Source: Solobacterium sp. (GTDB taxonomy: Bacteria > Bacillota_I > Bacilli_A > Erysipelotrichales > Erysipelotrichaceae). Taken from it: a stretch of 64,000 nt of DNA. A program made the position numbers and the translations under genes. The notes under the pieces were generated by a model, which was not told the origin of the DNA, searched no databases, and saw only the letters and a list, made by a program, of their open reading frames with translations. Shown here in pieces: positions 51,162 to 59,795 of the stretch; position 1 is the first letter of the stretch, and each line of letters starts with the position of its first letter. The stretch spans positions 1 to 64,000 of the forward strand of contig JAGAVW010000007.1 in the NCBI GenBank assembly GCA_017941735.1. The letters are read 5' to 3'.

Positions 51162-52529
51162 ATGCCAGTCAAAACAATGCCAGCAGCCCCAGAAGCAGAG
51201 GCAAGTTTATTAGGAACCATGATGGTCTATCCTCGTGCAGCGCAAACTGCCATGGAGGAAGGCTTAGAAGAAGATGATTTCTATGTTGAACGCAATCGTC
51301 GTATTTTTTCAGTGATGAAAGATCTATATAACGAAGGCGAAGTTGTGGATATTACAACGGTAACAACGCGTTTACAAGATATCAATGAACTTACCCATAT
51401 TGGTGGGTTAGGTTATTTAACAGATTTAACGAATGCTGCTGTCACAAGTGCAAATACCAAAACGTATGTGCATATGGTGCATGATAAAGCAGTCATGCGT
51501 AAGATGATTGAAGCTGCTGAACAAATTGCGCAAGATGGATTCGAAGGCCAAACCGATATCAATGAATATTTAGACCAATCTGAAAAATCCATTCTTAATA
51601 TTTCGCGTAATCGTAGAACCAGTGAATTTTATAATGCATCTTCTGTTTTCACATCCGTTTCGGATAAGATTCGAAAGATGTCTGAGAATAAATCGAGCAT
51701 CACAGGATTAGCAACAGGCTATCATGAATTTGACCGTATTACACATGGTTTCCAAAAAGGGGACTTAGTGATCTTAGCAGCGCGTCCTTCCATGGGAAAA
51801 ACTGCAGTGGCACTAAACTTTGCCTTGCAGGTGGCAGAGCGTAACCGGCAAGGTGGAGCAGTCGCAATCTTCTCATTAGAAATGCCTGTTGAACAATTGG
51901 GTATGCGTTTACTAAGCGCAAAAAGCCGTGTGAATGGCGACAATTTAAAGACGGGACGCTTAAGTAATGAACAATGGAACGCGGTTAATGAAGCTCTTGT
52001 TGATTTGAAGAGTTTGAAGCTTTATATGGATGATACACCTGCATTAAAAGTATCCGAAATCTTTAGTAAGTGTCGTCGCCTACAAGCAGACCAAGGTTTA
52101 GATTTAGTTGTGATTGACTATATTCAGCTCATTCAAGGTAGCAGCAATGGACGTGAATTTAACCGTCAACAAGAAGTCTCAGAGATTTCGCGTAACTTAA
52201 AAGCATTGGCGCGTGAATTAAATGTACCAGTCATTTGTTTATCGCAGTTATCACGTAATGTCGAATCAAGAGAAAACAAAAAACCAATGTTATCAGATTT
52301 ACGTGAATCGGGTGCAATCGAGCAAGATGCGGATATTGTTTTAATGTTGTATCGTGAATCCTATTACAACGAAGAAGCAAAGGAATTAGCAAAAGAGAAT
52401 AATTCCGAGCGCTTAGAAATTAATATCGCAAAACACCGTAATGGTGAAACGGATAAATTCAGTTTGGCTTTTGAGCCAACAACAAACTTCTGCATGAACT
52501 ATGCAGGTCCACAAGTACAAGAGAATTAA
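51162..52529 (+). CDS. dnaB: replicative DNA helicase
   Basis: 455 residues from the ATG at 51162 (GGAAGTGAG upstream; a GTG at 51150 is possible). N-terminal DnaB domain PEAEASLLGTMMVYP, then the RecA-like core: Walker A ILAARPSMGKTAVALN near 205, VAIFSLEMPVEQLGMRL, IDYIQLIQG near 320, VICLSQLSRNVE near 360 and SDLRESGAIEQDADIVLML. It unwinds DNA at the fork as a hexamer. Confidence 0.97.
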   Translation: MPVKTMPAAPEAEASLLGTMMVYPRAAQTAMEEGLEEDDFYVERNRRIFSVMKDLYNEGEVVDITTVTTRLQDINELTHIGGLGYLTDLTNAAVTSANTKTYVHMVHDKAVMRKMIEAAEQIAQDGFEGQTDINEYLDQSEKSILNISRNRRTSEFYNASSVFTSVSDKIRKMSENKSSITGLATGYHEFDRITHGFQKGDLVILAARPSMGKTAVALNFALQVAERNRQGGAVAIFSLEMPVEQLGMRLLSAKSRVNGDNLKTGRLSNEQWNAVNEALVDLKSLKLYMDDTPALKVSEIFSKCRRLQADQGLDLVVIDYIQLIQGSSNGREFNRQQEVSEISRNLKALARELNVPVICLSQLSRNVESRENKKPMLSDLRESGAIEQDADIVLMLYRESYYNEEAKELAKENNSERLEINIAKHRNGETDKFSLAFEPTTNFCMNYAGPQVQEN

Positions 52530-52540
52530 AGGAGTCCCTT

Positions 52541-54076
52541 TTGGTTAAACGATTGATTACAGTAGGATTATGTTTACTTGCGGCAATTGGAATTGTTGTC
52601 TTTTTGCCAGAACTGATGGCGGAAGTAGAATCCGTCCACTTTTCTGGTGAAAAAGAAGAAGCTAGTATCATTCCACAAAAAATCTTAAGTGTAAATGACA
52701 CCCCACGTGAGGTTCATAAAATCTATAACCAAGGAAAACTCGTGGCCATTATCAATGATCATAAAAAATTAGATCGTTTCTTAAAAGAGATTTATCGCGA
52801 AAACTTCCAAGCTGATTTCCCGAATTCATCGGTGAGCTTAGGAAAAGATATTTATGTTTCCAATGAACAAAGTTATTTCACTTATGAAAATGTGGATGAA
52901 GAAATCCTTTCATATCTAAGAGAAAATGCATTATTCTCTGTTCAAGCAACCGCCGTGACCTTCGCAGATGAAAATGGTATTTATGCGGAGATCTTTGTCA
53001 AAGATGAATCGATTTATGATGAAGCGATGAATGAATATTTAACCTACTTTGTTTCACCAGAAGAACTTGCGCTTTTAAATCGAGGAAAACAGACAGATGC
53101 CTTACGTACCTATGGGTCGCGTACCACAGGCATCTCCATTTTACAAACCGTCACTTTCCAAGAAGATTATGCGCCAAAAGAAGATATCTTTATGAGTAAA
53201 GAAGAAGTCTTAGAGTATATCAAGTATGGTGACAACAAAGAACGTCGCTATTATACAGTACAAAAATATGACACCGTTGCGGGTGTTGGCTCTAAAAATG
53301 CGGGCTTATCCGCAACCCAAGTGATGAACTTAAACCGTGACAAAATCACAAGTGTAGACCAGGTCTTAAGTGAAGGGGATACGCTTTGTGTGACTTATTT
53401 CACGCCAATTATTGATGTGGTGGTGAATAAAGAAAGTATGAAGAAAGAAGCCATCTACCCAGATACGGAATATATCGAAGATGAAGATTTACGGGTTGGC
53501 TTAACGGAAATGATTCAAGCACCTGTAAATGGAAGTAAGAATACGGTCTATGCGGAAAGATGGGTAAATGGTGTTTTGATTAGTGGTACCTTACAATCAA
53601 GTATTGATATCTTACAACCAGTCAATGAAATTATTGCGGTTGGGGTATTAGAGATTCCTGGAGTTGGAACAGGAAGCTATCGTTGGCCTGTGGATAATCC
53701 ATTTATTTCATGTGGTTGGGGATGTTATACCATTCCGCATTTACATGAAGCGATTGACGTTCAAAATATGTATGATAAGTGGAGTAATATTTATGCGGCT
53801 GACCGTGGTGTTATCGATGTGAATTCGTATGATGGCATCAGTGGAAACTATGTTTATATCGACCATGGAAATGGTCAAAGAACATATTATGGACATATGA
53901 ATGTCCCAAGTCCTTTAGAAGTTGGAACGATTGTGGAAAAGGGTGACATTATTGGCCAAATTGGTATGACAGGTCGAGCAACTGGACCTCACGTACATTT
54001 CTTTATCGAAGACAAGGAAACACAAATGAAGTTGAATCCATGTGATGGATATTTAGATTGTGAAGCGATGGAATGA
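52541..54076 (+). CDS. membrane-anchored M23 metalloendopeptidase with LysM-like and G5 domains
   Basis: 511 residues from a TTG at 52541: GGAG lies ten bases upstream and the first membrane helix would be lost with the next ATG (residue 27). The parts are a helix (LITVGLCLLAAIGIVVFLP), a helical region, a LysM-like RYYTVQKYDTVAGVG near 233, a G5 domain (MIQAPVNGSKNTVYAERWVNGVLI), and the M23 fold with zinc residues in HEAIDV and HVHF. M23 enzymes cut peptidoglycan cross-bridges. The gene takes the place usually held by walRKHI between dnaB and walJ. Confidence 0.88.
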   Translation: MVKRLITVGLCLLAAIGIVVFLPELMAEVESVHFSGEKEEASIIPQKILSVNDTPREVHKIYNQGKLVAIINDHKKLDRFLKEIYRENFQADFPNSSVSLGKDIYVSNEQSYFTYENVDEEILSYLRENALFSVQATAVTFADENGIYAEIFVKDESIYDEAMNEYLTYFVSPEELALLNRGKQTDALRTYGSRTTGISILQTVTFQEDYAPKEDIFMSKEEVLEYIKYGDNKERRYYTVQKYDTVAGVGSKNAGLSATQVMNLNRDKITSVDQVLSEGDTLCVTYFTPIIDVVVNKESMKKEAIYPDTEYIEDEDLRVGLTEMIQAPVNGSKNTVYAERWVNGVLISGTLQSSIDILQPVNEIIAVGVLEIPGVGTGSYRWPVDNPFISCGWGCYTIPHLHEAIDVQNMYDKWSNIYAADRGVIDVNSYDGISGNYVYIDHGNGQRTYYGHMNVPSPLEVGTIVEKGDIIGQIGMTGRATGPHVHFFIEDKETQMKLNPCDGYLDCEAME

Positions 54077-54879
54077 GATTTGAACTATTAGCGAGTGGAT
54101 CAAAAGGGAATTGTTGTATTGTGCAAGATGAAAATACAACGATTGTGATTGATTGTGGATCAACGAAACGCTATTTAAAAGCGTGTTTTGAAGAACGGGA
54201 GTTGTCGCTTGATGAAATAGATGCGGTACTAATTACCCATGAGCATACCGATCATATTTCCCAGGTAAAACTCTTTGCGGGAATTCCAATGTATTCGCCC
54301 GTTCCTCTAAGTGTAGAAACGTTACCCGTTAAACCAGGCAAACCATTCCATATTGAACATATTACCGTTTATCCGCTTGCCTTATCGCATGATGCGCCCC
54401 ACACTGTTGGCTACATCTTAGAAACATGGAAAGAAAAACTGGTTTACATTACGGATACGGGATATGTCAAAGATGCGTATTTAGAAAAAATGAAAGATGC
54501 GGATTATATTGTTTTAGAAAGCAATCATGATATTGGTATGTTGATGAAGACGATGCGACCTTCCTATGTAAAAGCACGGATTAAATCCGATAGTGGGCAT
54601 TTATGTAATGAAGCTAGTGCACAAATATTAGAAGAAATCATTGGCCCTAAAACAAAGCGCATCGTACTTGCGCATATTAGCCAAGAAGCCAACACGAGAG
54701 AGTTAGCACTCCAAACAACAATGGAGATGTTAGAATCATATCAAGGAAATCTAAATCCAAAATTAAGCATTAGTGCAGCAGGTCAATTTGAACCGGTGAA
54801 AGGAGGATGGGAAGATGAAGAAAATTCTTTGGGCACTTGTTATTGCGTTATGCGTATGGAACGCATGGCTCACCATTAA
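54073..54879 (+). CDS. walJ: WalJ/YycJ-like metallo-beta-lactamase-fold hydrolase
   Basis: 268 residues. Motif THEHTDH near 54-60, GSKGNCCIV at the start, a second His at SHDAPHT near 115, Asp in ITDTGYV near 137, and LAHISQEANTRELAL near 205: the YycJ/WalJ pattern. The family is a putative 5' to 3' exonuclease linked to the WalRK regulon. Overlaps the M23 gene by four bases. The last 20 or so residues run through the ribosome site and start of the next gene, an unusually long (65-base) overlap. Confidence 0.88.
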   Translation: MRFELLASGSKGNCCIVQDENTTIVIDCGSTKRYLKACFEERELSLDEIDAVLITHEHTDHISQVKLFAGIPMYSPVPLSVETLPVKPGKPFHIEHITVYPLALSHDAPHTVGYILETWKEKLVYITDTGYVKDAYLEKMKDADYIVLESNHDIGMLMKTMRPSYVKARIKSDSGHLCNEASAQILEEIIGPKTKRIVLAHISQEANTRELALQTTMEMLESYQGNLNPKLSISAAGQFEPVKGGWEDEENSLGTCYCVMRMERMAHH

Positions 54880-55912
54880 ACTGATTCGCCCGGATCAACC
54901 AATCCTACCTACCACAAATCAAGAAGTAGAAACAAATGATTCGACGGTTGTGAATCAGACCTTAAATAGCTATACCACCGATTTAACCGAAGGCATTCGC
55001 AGTAACCAGGCAAAAGTTGTAGGCATCACCATTTACCGAGATGAAACAAGGGAAGAACGAAGTGGCGTTATTTATAGTTCCAATGATCAAGGGACTTATA
55101 TCTTAACTTCTGCGCGTGGTATTAAAGATGCGACACGTTTACTTGTACGCTTTGATAATAATGCGGAATTTGAACCAGAGATTATTGGTGTGGATGAGCT
55201 TACTTCCGTCGCGCTTCTTTTAACACATCCTGAATTTAGTGCCGATTCCATTCGTATTGGCAATTCCAATTTAGTCAAACAAGGGGAATATATCTTTAGT
55301 TTAAGTGCGCGTAATCGTGGCGTTGGTAGTGGGATGGCAGGCTTTGGGATTATTTCAAGTAATGCGCAACTCTATCATTCCTTAGAACAAGAAGAAGTAG
55401 TGAGAGAAGGAATCTTCCAAACCTTTGTGTGTGATATTATCGCAACCGATGAAATGGAAGGTGGTCCACTCTTTAATGCGAGTGGGGATATGATTGGCTT
55501 ATTGACGAAACAATTCTCGAGCCCAAGTATCAATACCCGCCAACAAGTTGTCCTTTCTACTTCTGAACTACAAAGTATTGTCCAACAACTTCTTGAAAAT
55601 GGCGAAGTCACACGTCACTATTTGGGTGTAATTGGCCGTGATATAGAAAGCATTGAGGTATATGAAAAGAGTGCCTACAATTTGGCATTAGATACAACCG
55701 ATGGGGTCCTTGTGACAGAAGTATTAGAGAATAGTCCTGCCCAAGCTGCAGGGTTACAAATTGGCGATGTCATTCATTCCATCAATACGATTCCCATCAC
55801 AAATTTAAATGATTTACGGGCTGGTCTATATGAAGAAGAATTAGAGTATCCACTTTCTTTATCCATTACACGTCAAATGACCCAAATGAATGTGAGTATT
55901 ACCAATGATTAG
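54815..55912 (+). CDS. HtrA/DegP-like protein without a catalytic triad (pseudoprotease)
   Basis: 365 residues: N-terminal membrane helix (WALVIALCVWNAWLTI), trypsin-like domain and a C-terminal PDZ (about 255-360, GVLVTEVLENSPAQAAGLQIGDVIHSIN). Aligned to HtrA, the His site is Arg101 (YILTSARGI), the Asp site is Ser131 (DELTSVALL), and the Ser site is Glu215 (TDEMEGGPL instead of GNSGGPL). All three are lost but the fold-defining GGPL and GII segments remain. It cannot be a serine protease; a scaffold or sensor role is inferred. AAGGAGGA precedes the ATG. Confidence 0.88.
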   Translation: MKKILWALVIALCVWNAWLTIKLIRPDQPILPTTNQEVETNDSTVVNQTLNSYTTDLTEGIRSNQAKVVGITIYRDETREERSGVIYSSNDQGTYILTSARGIKDATRLLVRFDNNAEFEPEIIGVDELTSVALLLTHPEFSADSIRIGNSNLVKQGEYIFSLSARNRGVGSGMAGFGIISSNAQLYHSLEQEEVVREGIFQTFVCDIIATDEMEGGPLFNASGDMIGLLTKQFSSPSINTRQQVVLSTSELQSIVQQLLENGEVTRHYLGVIGRDIESIEVYEKSAYNLALDTTDGVLVTEVLENSPAQAAGLQIGDVIHSINTIPITNLNDLRAGLYEEELEYPLSLSITRQMTQMNVSITND

Positions 55913-56381
55913 AATCGTGGCCTGTGGCACATTAAAAGAAAAATGGATGAAGGAAGCGTGCCAAGATTATACAAAACGCATTCAAAACTACGAAGCCATT
56001 GAAGTGGTTGAAGTAGAAGATGAAAAGGCAAGTGAAAAGAATTCAGATGCGCAAAATGAAATGGTCAAGGAAAAAGAAGGCCAACGCATTCTGAAGCGTA
56101 TCAAAGAGGACGAATATGTCATCTTACTGGATCTAGCAGGTAAACCAATGGATTCCATCCATCTTGCGCAACATCTCGAACAACTCCCGGTATATGGGCA
56201 CTCGAGAGTGACCTTTGTGATAGGAGGTTCACTTGGCGTTAGTAAAGCACTGATTGCACGTGCTAATTTGCGATGGAAACTATCGGATAATACGTTTCCA
56301 CATCAACTATGTCGCATTTTTGTGTTAGAACAAATTTATCGTTCGTTTAAAATACGTAGAAATGAACCCTACCATAAGTAA
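55905..56381 (+). CDS. rlmH: 23S rRNA (pseudouridine-1915-N3)-methyltransferase RlmH
   Basis: 158 residues: MIRIVACGTLKEKWMKEACQDYTKRIQNY at the start, VILLDLAGKPMDS, the knotted VTFVIGGSLGVS and LCRIFVLEQIYRSFKI. It is a SPOUT methyltransferase acting on helix 69 of the 50S subunit. walJ-htrA-rlmH is the usual order. Overlaps the htrA-like gene by eight bases. Confidence 0.96.
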   Translation: MIRIVACGTLKEKWMKEACQDYTKRIQNYEAIEVVEVEDEKASEKNSDAQNEMVKEKEGQRILKRIKEDEYVILLDLAGKPMDSIHLAQHLEQLPVYGHSRVTFVIGGSLGVSKALIARANLRWKLSDNTFPHQLCRIFVLEQIYRSFKIRRNEPYHK

Positions 56382-56382
56382 T

Positions 56383-57060
56383 ATGAAACGAAAAGTAATA
56401 CAACTCGCATTTCAAAAGACCATCCCGGTGATGGTTGGCTATCTTGTCTTAGGCTTTGGCTATGGGATTTATTCTGCCTCAAAAAGCTATGGCCTTGGCT
56501 GGGTATTTCCAATTAGTCTTTTTGTTTATGCGGGTACGATGCAGTATGTGTTAGTTGATTTATTGGTGAGTCACGCAAGTGTGTTAGAGGGTCTACTAAC
56601 GACATTTATGGTTAATGCGCGTCATTTATTTTATGGCATTTCGATGTTAGAACCTTATCAAGTTTTAAAGAAAGAAAAGCCCTATGTGATTTTTGCGTTA
56701 ACCGATGAGACGTATTCTTTAGTCGTACAAGAAGTACCAGAAGGGATTTCTAAAAGATGGTATTACTTTTTTATATCCTTATTTGATCATTGTTATTGGG
56801 TGCTTGGTTCTTGTTTGGGAGCACTTGTGGGAAGTGCGAATATTATCCCAAGTAAAGGGATTGAGTTTTCGATGACCGCATTATTCTTAACGGTCTTTCT
56901 TGATCAATGGAAAGAGAAACAAGATCACTTTTCCGCATTGTTTGGTTTAGTGGCTTCTATAGGATCTATCCTTCTATTTGGAAAAGATCACTTCTTAATC
57001 CCAACCATGATACTGATTGCACTTGCGTTATATATAAGAGGAAAGAGGGAGCGTATATGA
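56383..57060 (+). CDS. azlC: AzlC-family branched-chain amino-acid exporter subunit
   Basis: 225 residues from the ATG at 56383 (an in-frame ATG at 56362 lies inside rlmH; neither has a strong ribosome site). AzlC pattern: GYGIYSASKSYGLGWVFPISLFVYAGTMQYVLVDLL and MVNARHLFYGISML. With AzlD it exports branched-chain amino acids or analogues. Its TGA overlaps the AzlD ATG. Confidence 0.9.
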   Translation: MKRKVIQLAFQKTIPVMVGYLVLGFGYGIYSASKSYGLGWVFPISLFVYAGTMQYVLVDLLVSHASVLEGLLTTFMVNARHLFYGISMLEPYQVLKKEKPYVIFALTDETYSLVVQEVPEGISKRWYYFFISLFDHCYWVLGSCLGALVGSANIIPSKGIEFSMTALFLTVFLDQWKEKQDHFSALFGLVASIGSILLFGKDHFLIPTMILIALALYIRGKRERI

Positions 57061-57371
57061 ATGGGGTTTATTTAGTACTTGCCTCGATATTCATGACGGC
57101 ACTCTTGCGGTTTTTACCTTTTGTATTATGGAAAAACCGGGCAATTCCAGAAATCGTACAACGCTTAGGAAGAGAATTGCCTTATGCAATCATGGCTATG
57201 TTGGTGGTGTATTGTTTACGAAATACCGACTTTCAAGCTAGCTTTGGAATACCTGAAGCCATTGCCTTAGTTGTAACTGCTGGTTTACATCTTTATAAGC
57301 GTAATTCCCTAATCAGTATTGCCACAGGAACACTTGTTTATATGGTATTGGTGCAATTAGTGTTTGTGTGA
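57057..57371 (+). CDS. azlD: AzlD-family transporter subunit
   Basis: 104 residues from the ATG at 57057. Four hydrophobic segments; FLPFVLWKNRAIPEIVQRLGRELPYAIMAMLVVYCLR is the AzlD core. Partner of AzlC by overlap ATGA. A lysS promoter begins inside its last codons. Confidence 0.88.
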   Translation: MNGVYLVLASIFMTALLRFLPFVLWKNRAIPEIVQRLGRELPYAIMAMLVVYCLRNTDFQASFGIPEAIALVVTAGLHLYKRNSLISIATGTLVYMVLVQLVFV

Positions 57372-57377
57372 TACAAT
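57348..57377 (+). promoter_or_regulatory. promoter of the lysS T-box transcript
   Basis: TTGGTG at 57348-57353, 18-base spacer, TACAAT at 57372-57377, a few bases ahead of the T-box leader. Confidence 0.6.
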
Positions 57378-57383
57378 GATTCC

Positions 57384-57590
57384 GCAATCTAAGAAGGGGA
57401 GCGAATGCATATTGCTTTGGTAGAGAGCTTCGGTATGGTGAAAAGAAGTGAAAGAGGTATGGATTGACAAAGACCCTGGAGAGCGCCGTGAATTCACGTT
57501 ACGAATTACTTGAGATAGTGATAACAAGCTATGAATCAGGGTGGTACCACGAACAAGTTCTCGTCCCTATGATGAGGACTTTTATTTTTT
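57384..57590 (+). ncRNA. T-box riboswitch leader (lysine)
   Basis: The T-box core GGTGGTACCACG is at 57540-57551. A terminator stem AAGTTCTC (57555-57562) pairs with GAGGACTT (57574-57581) followed by TTATTTTTT. The stem I end CCCTGGAGAGC (57474-57484) lies just after AAA (57469-57471), the likely specifier codon, which agrees with the downstream lysS. Uncharged tRNA-Lys would bind and favour the antiterminator. Confidence 0.9.
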
Positions 57591-57603
57591 GGAGGAAAAG
57601 ACG

Positions 57604-59142
57604 ATGGAAGAAGTAAAAGAGGAAAAGAAGGCTGTTAACAAAGTGGAAGAAGAAAAGCGAAGTGACCAAGAACTTGCGCGCAGACAAAAGATGCAAGGGC
57701 TCATTGAGCAAGGCATTGATCCATTTGGGCATGCGTTTAAGCGTACCCATTTTAGTGGCGACATTCGCAAGGACTATGGTGAAAAAACAGCGGAAGAATT
57801 AGATGCCTTAAATGTCGAAGCTACGATTGCAGGAAGAATTATGTCCAAACGTCGTATGGGTAAAATCGGCTTTATGGATCTACAAGATCGTGATGGCAGA
57901 ATTCAAGTCGTTGTGAAAAAACAAGTGGTTGGAGAAGAGGTTTATGAAATCTTCAAACAAAGTGATATTGGGGATATTATTGGCATTTCTGGAAAGGTAA
58001 TCAAAACCCAAGCTGGAGAATTATCCGTAGAAGTACATGAATATACCCACTTAACCAAAGCCCTTCGTCCATTACCAGAAAAGTTCCATGGCTTAACAGA
58101 TAAAGAAGAACGCTATCGTAGAAGATATGTGGATTTAATCATGAATGAGGACTCTAAGAAGGTCGCTTTCTTGCGTCCACGCATCTTACAATGCATTCGT
58201 GATTATATGAATCATGAAGGCTTTACCGAAGTCGAGACACCAATTCTTTCTACCTTACTTACAGGCGCAAGTGCACGTCCGTTTGTGACCCATCACAATA
58301 CGCAAGATTTAGATATGTATTTACGAATTGCCTTAGAATTACCATTAAAGCGTTTATTAGTGGGTGGTATGGAAGCTGTTTATGAAATTGGTCGTGTTTT
58401 CCGTAATGAAGGTATGGATACCAACCACAATCCAGAATTCACTTTGATGGAAGCATATTTAGCGTTTAGTGATTTAGAAGGAATGATGGATTTAACAGAA
58501 GGCATGTATACGGCAATCGCAAAAGAAGTCATGGGAAAGATGAACTACCAATACAATGGTCATGAAATTAACTTAGAAGGACCATGGGCAAGAGTATCTA
58601 TGACCGATGCGATTAAAGAAAAGACAGGGATTGATTTTAAAGCAATTACTGATTTGGATGAATGCTTAAACTTAGCAAAAGAGCATGGGATTGAACTTGA
58701 AGAACATGAAAAACAATATGGGCATATCATCAATAAATTCTTTGAGAAATATGTAGAAGAGACATTGATTCAACCAACCTTCCTCTATGGACATCCATTA
58801 GAGATTTCTCCACTAACCAAAAAGAATCCAGAGGACCCACGTTTTGTGGACCGTTTTGAATTATTCATTGGTGGTAATGAGTTTGCGAATGCCTATACGG
58901 AATTAAACAATCCAATTGATCAATTAGAGCGTTTCCAAGAACAACTCAAAGAAAAAGATCTTGGGAATGAAGAAGCAAATGATATCGATATGGATTTCGT
59001 GGAAGCACTCGAATATGGCATGCCGCCAGCAGGTGGAATTGGTTATGGGATTGACCGCTTATGTATGTTGTTCTTAGAACAAGAATCTATTCGTGATGTT
59101 TTACTATTCCCTACAATGAAGCCTAGAAATGAAAACGACTGA
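57604..59142 (+). CDS. lysS: lysyl-tRNA synthetase, class II
   Basis: 512 residues from the ATG at 57604 (TTTGGAGGAAAAG upstream). Charged N-terminal extension, OB-fold anticodon domain (IAGRIMSKRRMGKIGFMDLQDRDGRIQVV) and class II motifs: motif 2 VFRNEGMDTNHNPEFT near 278, and motif 3 GIGYGIDRLCMLF near 479. Controlled by a T-box that probably reads tRNA-Lys. A terminator follows 76 bases after the stop. Confidence 0.96.
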   Translation: MEEVKEEKKAVNKVEEEKRSDQELARRQKMQGLIEQGIDPFGHAFKRTHFSGDIRKDYGEKTAEELDALNVEATIAGRIMSKRRMGKIGFMDLQDRDGRIQVVVKKQVVGEEVYEIFKQSDIGDIIGISGKVIKTQAGELSVEVHEYTHLTKALRPLPEKFHGLTDKEERYRRRYVDLIMNEDSKKVAFLRPRILQCIRDYMNHEGFTEVETPILSTLLTGASARPFVTHHNTQDLDMYLRIALELPLKRLLVGGMEAVYEIGRVFRNEGMDTNHNPEFTLMEAYLAFSDLEGMMDLTEGMYTAIAKEVMGKMNYQYNGHEINLEGPWARVSMTDAIKEKTGIDFKAITDLDECLNLAKEHGIELEEHEKQYGHIINKFFEKYVEETLIQPTFLYGHPLEISPLTKKNPEDPRFVDRFELFIGGNEFANAYTELNNPIDQLERFQEQLKEKDLGNEEANDIDMDFVEALEYGMPPAGGIGYGIDRLCMLFLEQESIRDVLLFPTMKPRNEND

Positions 59143-59217
59143 TAGATAAAGGATTTTTTGAGCAGTTATTGACAAATCTTACACCCAATTTACACCCATT
59201 TATTTGGAAGGAAATAC

Positions 59218-59249
59218 AAATCATAGCTTAAACGGCTATGATTTTTTTA
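59218..59249 (+). terminator. terminator after lysS
   Basis: AATCATAGC (59219-59227) pairs with GCTATGATT (59235-59243), then T-run to 59248. Confidence 0.85.
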
Positions 59250-59275
59250 GTGACACATTTATAAGACGTGTCACT
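59249..59275. repeat. perfect 8-bp inverted repeat with adjacent direct copies
   Basis: AGTGACAC (59249-59256) and GTGTCACT (59268-59275) are exact reverse complements, 11 bases apart; TGTCACT recurs at about 59280-59286. The symmetry and repetition suggest a protein-binding site upstream of the small peptide gene. Confidence 0.5.
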
Positions 59276-59386
59276 ATATGTCACTTATGCGTCATATTCA
59301 AATAAAGTTGCTTTATAGGTCACAAATACAGAAATCGGAGTTCTTTTAAATTATCATATTAGTGTTTTGATTATGGGGTAATTAAA

Positions 59387-59416
59387 TTGCCATTTTTCTA
59401 GACAACTTCGTATAAT
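59387..59416 (+). promoter_or_regulatory. promoter of the double-glycine peptide gene
   Basis: TTGCCA at 59387-59392, 18-base spacer, TATAAT at 59411-59416. Ribosome sites AAAGGAG and, nearer, GAGG (59436-59439) precede the ATG at 59448. Confidence 0.7.
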
Positions 59417-59447
59417 TTATAAAAGGAGATAATACGAGGTACTAGTT

Positions 59448-59735
59448 ATGGAAGTTAAATTGGAAAATGCAAAAGCAAGTCCAATATTGGATGAAGATTT
59501 GGAATTAGCAACTGGAGGATCGGCAGTTAGTATTAAAAAAGATGGGCTATCTTTTGTATACGATTTTTCTTGCCCTAAATGTGGATGCAAAGATTTAGAA
59601 GGAATAGAAGAAGGTAAAGTATATTATCAAGCAATAGATATTAAAGGAGATATCATAGACAAACAAATAGTATGTAAAAACTGTGGTTATACAAATAAGG
59701 GCTCAAGATTCTCCGTCAAAATAAATCACGATTAA
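59448..59735 (+). CDS. small peptide with double-glycine leader-like start and a zinc ribbon
   Basis: 95 residues. ILDEDLELATGG (13-24) is like the leader of class II bacteriocins and other double-glycine precursor peptides (Leu/Glu-rich, ending GG). The remainder is a four-cysteine zinc ribbon: CPKCGC at 42-47 and CKNC at 76-79. I do not recognise a known product. No protease-ABC exporter or modification gene is in view. It has its own promoter and terminator and is flanked by unusual repeats. Confidence 0.65.
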   Translation: MEVKLENAKASPILDEDLELATGGSAVSIKKDGLSFVYDFSCPKCGCKDLEGIEEGKVYYQAIDIKGDIIDKQIVCKNCGYTNKGSRFSVKINHD

Positions 59736-59795
59736 ATAGAATTACAATTTCAAACATATAACCAAAGAATTAAACAATTGCGATAGTTCATAAAA

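Larger units (their letters stand above)
59143..59447. other. 305-base AT-rich intergenic region with inverted repeats
   Basis: No gene is seen. It holds a direct repeat (ttACACCC-aattt-ACACCC at about 59181-59199), the lysS terminator, a perfect inverted repeat AGTGACAC-N11-GTGTCACT (59249-59275) with a further TGTCACT just after, and the promoter of the next gene. Confidence 0.6.

Noticed and set aside
54815-54879. A frameshift fusing walJ and the htrA-like gene
   Set aside because: The htrA-like gene has its own strong AAGGAGGA site and a clear membrane-anchor start, so two genes are more likely.
59400-59420. ACAACTTCGTATAAT resembles a loxP arm
   Set aside because: Only one half and no spacer or second arm; it is explained by the -10 TATAAT promoter of the peptide gene.
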